From: a virus
Strand: one strand, 5' to 3'
DNA length: 25,924 nucleotides
Virus record (IMG/VR): IMGVR_UViG_3300027917_000161
Location: 1 to 25,924 of that record
The notes under the pieces are model-generated. The model searched no databases. It saw only the letters and a program-made list of their open reading frames with translations, and was not told where the DNA came from. The translations under genes were made by a program, and so were the position numbers. Below are positions 1-5,399 of the stretch, in pieces. The number at the start of each line of letters is the position of its first letter. Position 1 is the stretch's first letter.

Positions 1-78
1 CAAGATAAATACAATATCACAAGAGAAATTGTGAGTGAGGCATATCCAGATATCGTCTGGAATGATCGTAGTCGCTGA
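1..78 (+). CDS. C-terminal end of an unidentified gene (partial)
   Basis: The frame starting at base 1 is open for 25 codons and ends in TGA at 76-78; the start lies outside the window. The visible tail contains the segment EIVSEAYPDIVWNDRSR. It is too short for me to assign to a family. It lies on the same strand as the genes that follow, 15 bases before the next start, so it is probably part of the same rightward cluster. Confidence 0.5.
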   Translation, partial: QDKYNITREIVSEAYPDIVWNDRSR

Positions 79-93
79 ATTTACTAATTTATT

Positions 94-474
94 ATGGGAA
101 ATAAACAAAAAATGAAGACAGAAAAGGAAATGCAAGTAGAAAATTCTGAAGTATTGAATGAAGATTTTTCTGCTCCTATCTGGACTAAAGAAGAGAAAGA
201 ACTTTCAAAAAAACTTTATGGTTGTGAAATTATGCAGGAAAAGTGTACTCAACAAGAGTTGAAAAATACACAACTTCCTAGCGATACATATATTATCTCT
301 TATTATCAAAAGGGAACTCTTTTTCACGACTTAGTTAGGGGCAAAAGAGTTCGTATTTTTGATATGTATTACGATAAGATTGGCAATTGTATCCATAATA
401 TTGACTTTGGATACGGAAAAATCAGTCCTAAACTCTGGGGATACCAAGCACCAAAATCTAAAAAAAGAAAATAA
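94..474 (+). CDS. hypothetical protein, 126 aa
   Basis: I do not recognise this protein. It has a charged, Lys/Glu-rich N-terminus with no signal peptide or membrane segment. A more ordered C-terminal half follows, with aromatic-rich strands (IISYYQKGTLFHDL, IFDMYYDKIGNC) and a very basic tail ending in KSKKRK. No clear ribosome-binding site precedes the ATG at 94; in-frame ATGs at 112 and 130 are alternative starts, so the first 6-12 residues are uncertain. It ends 6 bases before speD and is probably translated from the same message. The basic tail would suit nucleic-acid contact, but that is only inference. Confidence 0.7.
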   Translation: MGNKQKMKTEKEMQVENSEVLNEDFSAPIWTKEEKELSKKLYGCEIMQEKCTQQELKNTQLPSDTYIISYYQKGTLFHDLVRGKRVRIFDMYYDKIGNCIHNIDFGYGKISPKLWGYQAPKSKKRK

Positions 475-480
475 ACAAAA

Positions 481-807
481 ATGGGTAAGCATTATTTACT
501 TAACTTGTATGGGTGTTCATTTGTTCTTTTGAACGATGAACACCTTCTTATTGACTTGCTGGAAAATGCTGCTGCAGCAAGTGGAGCAACAGTATGTCAA
601 ACGATATCAAAAAAGTTTGACCCACAAGGAGTTACAGTTTTGTGCTTACTCTCAGAGAGTCATATTAGTATTCACACTTGGCCTGAAGAAGGTAAAGCGG
701 CAGTAGATGTTTATACCTGTGGAGATTGCAATCCAAAGATTGGATGTGACATAATTATTCACCAGCTTTGTGCCACAGACCATACCCTTAGTTATATTGA
801 AAGGTAA
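481..807 (+). CDS. speD: S-adenosylmethionine decarboxylase proenzyme
   Basis: SpeD removes the carboxyl group of S-adenosylmethionine to give the aminopropyl donor for spermidine synthesis. The 108-aa protein has the length of bacterial class 1B proenzymes. The self-cleavage motif SESHISIHTWPE is intact: E59-S60 is the predicted cleavage pair, where Ser becomes the catalytic pyruvoyl group. H65 and C80 (in YTCGD) sit at the spacing of the processing and catalytic residues of the Thermotoga enzyme (Ser63, His68, Cys83). The second half, with CNPKIGCDIIIHQL, also fits the family. speD is a known auxiliary metabolic gene of T4-like cyanophages, where extra polyamine could help DNA packaging or host physiology (inference). 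It lies 6 bases after the 126-aa gene, is preceded only by an A-rich stretch, and no good terminator follows. Confidence 0.95.
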   Translation: MGKHYLLNLYGCSFVLLNDEHLLIDLLENAAAASGATVCQTISKKFDPQGVTVLCLLSESHISIHTWPEEGKAAVDVYTCGDCNPKIGCDIIIHQLCATDHTLSYIER

Positions 808-887
808 AATAAAAATCGACCTTTTACTTCAAAAAACGTCGAAAAAATTCTCCAGAAATTTTTTAGGTTCTTAAGATTTTATAAAAC

Positions 888-903
888 TGTAACATTTGTT
901 ACA
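888..903. promoter_or_regulatory. NtcA-like palindromic operator
   Basis: TGTAACATTTGTTACA is a perfect 16-base inverted repeat. It contains GTA-N8-TAC (889-902), the consensus of the cyanobacterial nitrogen regulator NtcA, which binds when 2-oxoglutarate is high. It ends 7 bases before the -35 box at 911. Its centre is about 50 bases before the predicted start site. Classical NtcA activation sites lie near -41.5, so the position is roughly one helical turn too far upstream and a full -35 box is present. Activation, or repression by some other dimeric regulator, are both possible. The palindrome itself is certain; the NtcA assignment is inference. Confidence 0.6.
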
Positions 904-910
904 AAAATAC

Positions 911-939
911 TTGACTATATATGATATTAGGGGTATAAT
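911..939 (+). promoter_or_regulatory. sigma70-type promoter of the riboswitch unit
   Basis: TTGACT (911-916) and a perfect TATAAT (934-939) are separated by 17 bases. The expected start is near 946, only a couple of bases before the 5' strand of the riboswitch P1 helix at 948, so promoter and aptamer positions support each other. Host RNA polymerase could read it early in infection. Confidence 0.85.
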
Positions 940-945
940 ACTCTT

Positions 946-1038
946 GTCGTTCATCTGCTATTTGCGAATAGCAAATAGAGACGGAAGTACCGAAAGGGAA
1001 GGAACGCAAATTTACTCATTCAGTAAAGGAGCAACCTT
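946..1038 (+). ncRNA. glutamine-II-type riboswitch (Downstream-peptide motif) leader
   Basis: The leader matches my recollection of the Downstream-peptide / glutamine-II aptamer of marine Synechococcus, Prochlorococcus and their phages. CGTTC (948-952) pairs with GAACG (1002-1006). A long hairpin CTATTTGC/GCAAATAG (958-965/971-978, loop GAATA) is extended by TCT/AGA around a bulged G. The conserved CGGAAGTA (982-989) follows, then a short CC-GAAA-GG hairpin (990-997) and GGAAGGAACGC (997-1007). Downstream, TTTACT/AGTAAA (1011-1016/1022-1027) forms a 6-bp hairpin whose 3' arm runs into the Shine-Dalgarno AAGGAG (1026-1031). That suggests control of translation of the 33-aa peptide starting at 1039. 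The known class binds L-glutamine. The ligand in this copy is inferred by family. Confidence 0.85.
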
Positions 1039-1140
1039 ATGAAAATCACTTTCGTACAATACCTAAAAGAAAAGGATAAAAAGCGGAAAAAACTTCATAA
1101 CGCCGAAATTAATATGGCTAAAAAGCCACAAGTAGCGTGA
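1039..1140 (+). CDS. 33-aa basic peptide under riboswitch control
   Basis: The gene begins at ATG 1039, 7 bases after a strong AAGGAG, and ends at TGA 1138-1140. The product (MKITFVQYLKEKDKKRKK at its start) has 9 Lys, 1 Arg and only 3 acidic residues, net about +7. The first half looks like a single amphipathic or basic helix. Short peptide genes directly after this RNA motif are what gave the Downstream-peptide motif its name. In cyanobacteria, glutamine riboswitches control gifB-type glutamine-synthetase inactivating factors, which are also small basic proteins, so a role in modulating host glutamine synthetase is a reasonable hypothesis. I see no convincing sequence similarity to IF7/IF17. 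Its stop overlaps the GTG start of the next gene. Confidence 0.8.
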   Translation: MKITFVQYLKEKDKKRKKLHNAEINMAKKPQVA

Positions 1141-1295
1141 TTAGTGAAGACTATTATCATGAAGAAAATATTGATGACAGAGAACCTGCTTGTTATCTTT
1201 TAACATATAGAGGTCAAAATTATTGGCACTGTTATGGCATTCATTTAATTGAGTGGTTTGAGCAAATTTATGATAAAAACTTTGAGGGGGGTTGA
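1137..1295 (+). CDS. 52-aa acidic protein, GTG start, translationally coupled
   Basis: An open frame begins at GTG 1137, overlapping the preceding stop as GTGA, and ends at TGA 1293-1295. No ATG is available in this frame. The composition looks coding: Tyr, Trp and His rich with short hydrophobic strands (ACYLLTYRGQNYWHCYGIHL, IEWFEQIYDKNFEGG). It has about 11 acidic and 3 basic residues, net about -8, opposite to the 33-aa peptide just upstream. I do not recognise the family. The core strand-turn-strand plus helix pattern could be a small folded domain. Its last codons form the 5' arm of the intrinsic terminator, which marks the end of the transcription unit. It is probably expressed only by coupling from the riboswitch-controlled gene. 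Confidence 0.7.
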   Translation: MISEDYYHEENIDDREPACYLLTYRGQNYWHCYGIHLIEWFEQIYDKNFEGG

Positions 1296-1311
1296 CTCCC
1301 TCTCTTTTTTT
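1284..1311 (+). terminator. intrinsic terminator of the riboswitch unit
   Basis: GAGGGGG (1284-1290) pairs with CTCCCTC (1296-1302), one G-T pair included, across the 5-base loop GTTGA. TCTTTTTTT follows. The hairpin starts inside the last codons of the 52-aa gene. Confidence 0.9.
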
Positions 1312-1320
1312 GTGTATGAT
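1292..1320 (+). promoter_or_regulatory. sigma70-type promoter superimposed on the terminator
   Basis: TTGACT (1292-1297) lies in the terminator loop and 3' arm, and TATGAT (1315-1320) lies just after the T-tract, with exactly 17 bases between. The predicted start near 1327 leaves a leader of about 15 bases before the ATG at 1342. It would restart transcription for the two small genes and thyX. Confidence 0.65.
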
Positions 1321-1341
1321 AGGTAGGTAAGAGTTTGAGGT

Positions 1342-1494
1342 ATGGACAGAGAAAAGGTAAAACTCATTATAAGGAATATGGAACTTCTTCTTGATTCATT
1401 AAAGGTTGAATTTTATGGTAAACAAAGTTATACAACAACTGATGAAGTTGAGTATTATGAAGAAGAAGATGGTCATTATGATTGGGAGATGTGA
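1342..1494 (+). CDS. 50-aa conserved-looking acidic small protein
   Basis: ATG 1342 to TGA 1492-1494. The N-terminal half (MDREKVKLIIRNMELLLDSL) reads as one amphipathic helix. The second half is acidic and aromatic (YYEEEDGHYDWEM). I recall similar short proteins next to thyX-type genes in cyanophages, but no function is known to me. The stop overlaps the next start by one base (TGATG), indicating translational coupling. It is the first gene after the promoter at 1292-1320. The ribosome-binding site is poor (GAGG only one base before the ATG), so initiation could be weak. Confidence 0.75.
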   Translation: MDREKVKLIIRNMELLLDSLKVEFYGKQSYTTTDEVEYYEEEDGHYDWEM

Positions 1495-1685
1495 TGACAA
1501 GACGAAATAAATTAGTAAAGATGCTCAAAAGATTGTTGAAACAAGAGCATCTTTTTTCGCCTGAAAAACTTCGGGAAATGAAAGTCCAACTAAGACAGTT
1601 GGAAGAAGAACTATCTACACTAGAGCAAAAAACATCAAAAGGATTTGGAAAATATGAAACCAGTAAAAGCAAAAGACCTTCTTGA
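1494..1685 (+). CDS. 63-aa basic coiled-coil small protein
   Basis: I place the start at ATG 1494, overlapping the previous stop as TGATG; a TTG at 1482 would add four residues but lies inside the upstream gene. The product is highly basic and predicted almost wholly helical. A heptad-like stretch runs through LREMKVQLRQLEEELSTLEQ (residues 23-42), and a flexible tail containing TSKGFGKYETSKSKRPS follows. It may be a small adaptor or nucleic-acid-associated protein; no function is recognised. Its last 32 bases overlap the start of thyX in another frame, so the three genes of this cluster are chained by overlaps. Confidence 0.75.
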   Translation: MTRRNKLVKMLKRLLKQEHLFSPEKLREMKVQLRQLEEELSTLEQKTSKGFGKYETSKSKRPS

Positions 1686-2406
1686 ACTGGATAACCGCCT
1701 TCAAGTTGTAAAACTTCAAGGATATCCTATTCCAGAGCAAGTTATCTATCAAGCAGGTAAAAACGATTACTCTGAGATTCCCATTCACGACCAAGAAATT
1801 CCTTCTCCACAAAAATGTGGTGAGTGGATTGTGGAGCAACTTCTTGCAAACGAACGTGGTCATTATGGCCCACTAGAGCATCCAGGTATTACCTTCTCAG
1901 TTTCTGGATATGTCCATAATGTTGCGATGCAAGCAAGAACTCATCGTGTTGGTGTAAGTTTTGATGTGCAGTCACAACGATACACTGGAAGGAGAGTTAT
2001 CAAAGTTGCTAAGAATGAACTTCCAGTTGATGATGTGTTCTACATCCGTCCTCCAGGGTACTACACCAACCGTAAGGGTAAAAAGTATGAATGGACTCTT
2101 TCAGACTATAATGATGAACTGGACTTCATCTATGAGGGATGTAAGAGGTATGCTGCAAAGTATGAAAAGGGTATGTGTGAAGAACACATTCGTGACTATC
2201 TTGCCCAAGCAATTCGTCAGAACTTTGTAGTTTCATTCAATCTTCGTTCTGTTCTGCACCTTCTTGACCTTCGTGCTAAAATGGATGCCCAACTTGAAAT
2301 CCAGGCACTTTGCGAACAGATTGCTCCAGAACTAGAAAAGTGGGCACCAAATGTATGGAAGTATTATGAAGAAAAACGCCTACATCGTGCTCGTCTGAGT
2401 CCATAA
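1654..2406 (+). CDS. thyX: flavin-dependent thymidylate synthase
   Basis: ThyX makes dTMP from dUMP using FAD, NADPH and methylenetetrahydrofolate, supplying thymidine for AT-rich phage DNA. The diagnostic motif is RTHRVGVSFDVQSQRY (residues 95-110). It is a variant of RHRxxSxNExSxRY, of the form I associate with cyanobacterial and cyanophage enzymes. Other fitting segments are the substrate-binding helix near FVVSFNLRSVLHLLDLR (residues 191-207) and QLEIQALCEQIAPEL. Length, 250 aa, is normal. I chose ATG 1654 over TTG 1645 because AAAGGA at 1638-1643 is better spaced for it. It overlaps the previous gene by 32 bases. The adjacent gene group suggests early or middle expression from the promoter at 1292-1320. 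Confidence 0.93.
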   Translation: MKPVKAKDLLELDNRLQVVKLQGYPIPEQVIYQAGKNDYSEIPIHDQEIPSPQKCGEWIVEQLLANERGHYGPLEHPGITFSVSGYVHNVAMQARTHRVGVSFDVQSQRYTGRRVIKVAKNELPVDDVFYIRPPGYYTNRKGKKYEWTLSDYNDELDFIYEGCKRYAAKYEKGMCEEHIRDYLAQAIRQNFVVSFNLRSVLHLLDLRAKMDAQLEIQALCEQIAPELEKWAPNVWKYYEEKRLHRARLSP

Positions 2407-2409
2407 ATA
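2402..2409 (+). promoter_or_regulatory. possible late-type promoter motif CATAAATA
   Basis: CATAAATA matches the NATAAATA form of T4-type late promoters and overlaps the thyX stop codon. It stands about 40 bases before the next start. A weak TTGTGC-N17-CATAAT pair (2413-2441) also occurs in this 43-base gap. Neither is strong evidence on its own. Confidence 0.3.
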
Positions 2410-2449
2410 ATTTTGTGCGTATATCCTAACATTTACATAATTTCTAATA

Positions 2450-2698
2450 ATGGCAACTTATCCCGTAATTAATAAAGTAACTGGTGAGCAAAAGGAAATA
2501 GTTCTTAGTGTTCATGACTGGGACCAGTGGAAAAAAGACAATCCTGACTGGGATCGGGATTGGTCAGACCCTTCAACTTGCCCAGGTTCTGGGGAGGTTG
2601 GTGACTGGCAAAACAAGCTAGTTGCCAGAAACCCTGGATGGAATGATGTTTTAGGACGTGCGGCAAAAATGCCTGGTTCAAGAGTAAAGAAAATCTAG
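2450..2698 (+). CDS. conserved marine-myovirus small protein, 82 aa
   Basis: The protein starts MATYPVINKVTGEQKE, which resembles the short strand-turn opening of small proteins found before phoH in marine T4-like phages; some are annotated as FmdB-like, but the CxxC zinc pairs of FmdB are absent here (only one Cys). It is Trp-rich (DWDQWKKDNPDWDRDW, residues 23-38) and ends in a basic PGSRVKKI segment. In many relatives the NPDW element recurs, which suggests a small structured domain. It lies one base before phoH, so the two are probably co-translated. Function unknown. Start ATG 2450 follows an AT-rich leader without a clear Shine-Dalgarno. Confidence 0.8.
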   Translation: MATYPVINKVTGEQKEIVLSVHDWDQWKKDNPDWDRDWSDPSTCPGSGEVGDWQNKLVARNPGWNDVLGRAAKMPGSRVKKI

Positions 2699-2699
2699 T

Positions 2700-3452
2700 A
2701 TGGCAAGAAAAAGAAGAGCAGAACAACCAATTGGAATTGGACTTACAGCAAAGCAAATGAAGAGGAAAAAACCTCTTAATTATGATTTTCTAATAGATAT
2801 TGACCCTCTTACAGAAAATCAAAAGAAGTTTTTTTCATCGTTTAAGGAGGGAAAATCGATTGTTGCTTATGGGTGTGCAGGTACGGGTAAAACCTTTATA
2901 ACCTTGTACAATGCACTCAAAGAAGTTCTTAACGAAAGGAGTCCATATGAAAAGGTTTATATCGTTCGTTCTTTAGTTCCTACTAGAGAAATTGGATTCC
3001 TTCCTGGTGACCATGATGACAAGTCAGCACTTTATCAAATTCCATATAAGAATATGGTAAAGTATATGTTTGAAATGGCATCAGATTCGGATTTTGAAAT
3101 GCTCTATGGAAATCTTTGTGCTCAAGATACAATTAAATTCTGGAGCACCTCATTCCTTAGAGGTGTAACTCTAGATAATGCCATTATTATCGTAGATGAA
3201 TTTCAAAACTTGAATTTTCATGAACTTGATAGTATAATGACAAGAGTTGGAGACAACTCAAAAATTATGTTCTGTGGAGATGCTACCCAGACGGACTTAA
3301 TCAAGACGAATGAAAGAAACGGTATCGTTGATTTTATGAAAATTCTGAGAAACATGTCATCTGTTGACATTGTTGAATTTGGGATTGATGATATTGTCCG
3401 CTCTGGATTCGTCAAAGAATATATTATTTCAAAACTAGAAGTAGGTATGTAA
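2700..3452 (+). CDS. phoH: PhoH-like P-loop ATPase
   Basis: The protein carries a classic P-loop: Walker A GCAGTGKT (residues 58-65) and Walker B IIIVDEFQN (162-170, D166/E167). Other PhoH-family segments are VYIVRSLVPTREIGFLPG (87-103), the FCGDATQTDL sensor motif (191-200) and DIVRSGFVKEYI (231-242), with a probable arginine finger at R234. Length of 250 aa is normal for phage PhoH. phoH belongs to the phosphate regulon in bacteria and is near-universal in marine phages, yet its molecular role is unsettled; RNA-linked ATPase activity is often proposed. No Pho box is evident upstream. Its stop overlaps the next start by one base (TAATG), placing it in a run with the nuclease, gp33 and gp59. 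Confidence 0.95.
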   Translation: MARKRRAEQPIGIGLTAKQMKRKKPLNYDFLIDIDPLTENQKKFFSSFKEGKSIVAYGCAGTGKTFITLYNALKEVLNERSPYEKVYIVRSLVPTREIGFLPGDHDDKSALYQIPYKNMVKYMFEMASDSDFEMLYGNLCAQDTIKFWSTSFLRGVTLDNAIIIVDEFQNLNFHELDSIMTRVGDNSKIMFCGDATQTDLIKTNERNGIVDFMKILRNMSSVDIVEFGIDDIVRSGFVKEYIISKLEVGM

Positions 3453-4135
3453 TGTTTCAACATGTTGATATTTCTCTTCCCCAACTTGAAAGGGAAACTA
3501 TTGATGGAGTTCGGTATTATAAAGTTCCCTCTGATGATGAACTAATTAAATTAGTATCAATCACTTCAGTCACTAGTCATTTTAATAAGCATATTTTTGA
3601 AAACTGGAGAAAAAAGGTTGGGGAAGAGGAAGCCAACAGGGTAACCAAGCAAGCAACCAGTCGTGGCACTGATATGCACACACTGGTTGAACATTATCTT
3701 CAGAATGATGACTATGATTCTGAAGTTCTTCCGATTTCCAAATTTCTCTTTCAAATTTTAAAACCAGAATTAAAGAAGATAAATAATATTCATGCTCTTG
3801 AGGGAGCATTGTATAGTAGAAGGTTAGGAATTGCTGGCACTGTAGACTGTATTGCAGAATATAATGGTGAACTGGCAATTATTGATTTTAAAACATCAAA
3901 GAAACCCAAACCGAGGGAATGGATTGAGCACTATTTTGTTCAGTGCATGGCTTACGGATGTATGCTATATGAACTCACAGGAATCTCTGTGAAAAAACTT
4001 GTAATTTTAATGTCCTGTGAAAATGGAGAATGTGTAGTTTATGAAGAATATGACAAATCAAAATACATCAGATTACTCTCCGAATATATTGGAAAGTTTG
4101 TTAGAGATAAATTGGAACTCTATGGAACAGAATAA
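3452..4135 (+). CDS. PD-(D/E)XK family exonuclease
   Basis: The 227-aa protein shows the RecB/Cas4-like nuclease pattern. A conserved His lies in RGTDMHTLVEHY (H76). GTVDCIAEYNGELAIIDFKTSKK (129-151) supplies the acidic D132 and the D145-F-K147 catalytic pair. VQCMAYGCMLYEL (163-175) is the motif IV-like QxxxY helix. Cyanophage proteins of this kind are annotated as exonucleases and probably process DNA ends in replication or recombination. Its neighbours gp59 and gp32 support that role. It is coupled to phoH by TAATG and overlaps the gp33 start by 14 bases. The specific substrate polarity cannot be told from sequence. Confidence 0.85.
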   Translation: MFQHVDISLPQLERETIDGVRYYKVPSDDELIKLVSITSVTSHFNKHIFENWRKKVGEEEANRVTKQATSRGTDMHTLVEHYLQNDDYDSEVLPISKFLFQILKPELKKINNIHALEGALYSRRLGIAGTVDCIAEYNGELAIIDFKTSKKPKPREWIEHYFVQCMAYGCMLYELTGISVKKLVILMSCENGECVVYEEYDKSKYIRLLSEYIGKFVRDKLELYGTE

Positions 4136-4388
4136 AGAAGAAAATTTAGAAACCGCAATAGAAAATAAATTTATGACTCCTTCAAAGTTTGCTTTGGAGA
4201 TTGAAAAAATTGTTATTGAGGAAAAAATTAATTATATTGACGCAATAATTTCTTATTGTGAATATAATAATCTTGAGATTGAATCCGTCACGAAACTTAT
4301 TTCAAAACCACTTAAAGAACGCCTTAAATGGGACGCAATTCAACTAAACTTTATGAAAAAGACAACTCGCGCTAAACTGCCTCTTTGA
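4122..4388 (+). CDS. 33: gp33-like late transcription co-activator
   Basis: T4 gp33 bridges RNA polymerase beta flap and the sliding clamp to activate late promoters. This 88-aa protein has the cyanophage gp33 look: a core around MTPSKFALEIEKIVIEEKIN, then YIDAIISYCEYNNLEIESV and LISKPLKERLKWDAIQ, and a short Pro/Leu end (TTRAKLPL). It stands immediately before gp59, as in T4 (33-59-32). I placed the start at ATG 4122, which overlaps the nuclease gene by 14 bases. ATG 4173 is a credible alternative giving 71 aa, since relatives often begin at MTP. Upstream in-frame ATGs at 4041 lie deep in the preceding gene and are unlikely. T4 gp33 is longer (112 aa), so assignment rests on partial similarity and synteny. 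Confidence 0.8.
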   Translation: MEQNKEENLETAIENKFMTPSKFALEIEKIVIEEKINYIDAIISYCEYNNLEIESVTKLISKPLKERLKWDAIQLNFMKKTTRAKLPL

Positions 4389-4403
4389 TAATCATCTTAT
4401 TGT

Positions 4404-5003
4404 ATGGTAAAAGTGACTCCTTTTGAAACTTATCAAACTTATCTTTCACTTAAAAGTCATTTTACGAACAGTAAATATGACTTTTTTAAGTATGGAGGAA
4501 AATCGAGAGCAACTGTCTCTTCTTTTAATAAGAGGAAGGATAAGTACTTCTTTGAAAAAACAAGTCGCAAAATGTCCGATGAGCAAATCATTGAATATTT
4601 TGTATCAAATTTTGTTTCTGCAAGTGACCCATCTAAAATTTGGATTGGTGAAATTATAACTTCTGGAGAAAGAACTTATACTGACTGGAAAAGACGACAG
4701 CAAAGTATGAGCTATGTCTTCAAAGAAGAATCGGAAAAGTTATTTGAGATGACTAATTTAGAAGATATATTTAAATGTTCTAAGGGCCATCCTCTTGTAC
4801 TGAAGAAATTTTTAGGTGGGGAAATTTCTCCAGAAACTATGGTAATCTATGATAAAGTATTTTCTTTCGTAAAAGATTACGATAAGAAACTTTTGGACCC
4901 AGTGTGGGAAACCGTAAGTTTAAAAATTAAAAAGTATTCCTCGTTCCTAAATATTGATGTGTTACAGTACAGAAAAATTCTGAGGCAAATTATAAATGTC
5001 TGA
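4404..5003 (+). CDS. 59: gp59-like loader of the replicative helicase
   Basis: gp59 loads the gp41 helicase onto gp32-coated forks and recombination intermediates. This 199-aa protein is close to the T4 length (217 aa). It has the N-terminal TPFETYQTYLSLKSHF helix, the YDFFKYGGKSR motif, and the later GHPLVLKKFLGGEISPETMVI segment that I associate with gp59. The rest is basic and alpha-helical, as expected of a fork-binding protein. It follows gp33 by 15 bases and overlaps the next gene by 8 bases. It lies two genes before gp32, its physical partner, the same grouping as in T4. Confidence 0.9.
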   Translation: MVKVTPFETYQTYLSLKSHFTNSKYDFFKYGGKSRATVSSFNKRKDKYFFEKTSRKMSDEQIIEYFVSNFVSASDPSKIWIGEIITSGERTYTDWKRRQQSMSYVFKEESEKLFEMTNLEDIFKCSKGHPLVLKKFLGGEISPETMVIYDKVFSFVKDYDKKLLDPVWETVSLKIKKYSSFLNIDVLQYRKILRQIINV

Positions 5004-5325
5004 TTTCTTTGATTCTGATATTATTCAAAATGAACTGAAGAATATTAATAGTCTTCAAGAAGACATTTATAAGAGTGTCTTAAATTTTGGATATATGAAT
5101 CGTGAAGATAAACTGAAACACATTGAAAAATTAAACACTTTAATTGAAAAACAGAAGATTATGTATACTCGTCTTTCACTTTCTGATGACCCAAAAGCAC
5201 TGGAAATGAAAGAGAATATACGGAAATCAATTGCTATTATGGGGTTTTCCCCAGACACAAACATCAACACATTATTTGATAGTATGAAGAAGACGATTAA
5301 TTCCCTCAAGGAATATCTTGACTGA
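4996..5325 (+). CDS. DUF1825 family protein
   Basis: The N-terminus MSDFFDSDIIQNELKNI and the segments MNREDKLKHIEKLNTLIEKQKIMYTRLSLSDDP and NIRKSIAIMGFSPDTNINTLF match my memory of DUF1825, a small family conserved in cyanobacteria (FFDSEIVQ... and FGM-P near the end). At 109 aa it has the usual length. It is predicted to be all helical, without membrane segments or cysteines. Function is unknown. Its insertion between gp59 and gp32, which are adjacent in T4, suggests acquisition from a host and perhaps a role at the replication fork (inference). The start overlaps the gp59 end by 8 bases. The gp32 promoter begins 5 bases after its stop. Confidence 0.8.
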   Translation: MSDFFDSDIIQNELKNINSLQEDIYKSVLNFGYMNREDKLKHIEKLNTLIEKQKIMYTRLSLSDDPKALEMKENIRKSIAIMGFSPDTNINTLFDSMKKTINSLKEYLD

Positions 5326-5329
5326 CCCC

Positions 5330-5358
5330 TTGACAACCGATCCGACACCTGCTATACT
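5330..5358 (+). promoter_or_regulatory. sigma70-type promoter of gene 32
   Basis: A perfect TTGACA (5330-5335) and TATACT (5353-5358) are spaced by 17 bases. The predicted start near 5365 gives a leader of about 35 bases, with a CGAGG ribosome-binding site (5389-5393) 6 bases before the ATG at 5400. It gives gp32 its own strong supply, in keeping with the stoichiometric need for this protein. Confidence 0.85.
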
Positions 5359-5399
5359 ATCCAAGTAATCCAACGAATCCAATTTATCCGAGGTATCTA

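Noticed and set aside
800-827. Hairpin after speD as a terminator
   Set aside because: AAAGGT/ACCTTT or GTAAAA/TTTTAC can pair, but stems are short and AT-rich with large loops and no T-tract follows.
808-1038. A tRNA or coding gene in the gap after speD
   Set aside because: No cloverleaf or CCA-type acceptor pattern and no convincing frame; the region is explained by the palindrome, promoter and riboswitch.
4041-4121. Longer gp33 starting at ATG 4041
   Set aside because: This would overlap the nuclease gene by 95 bases. The added residues look like an off-frame reading of the nuclease, and family proteins start near the later Met residues.
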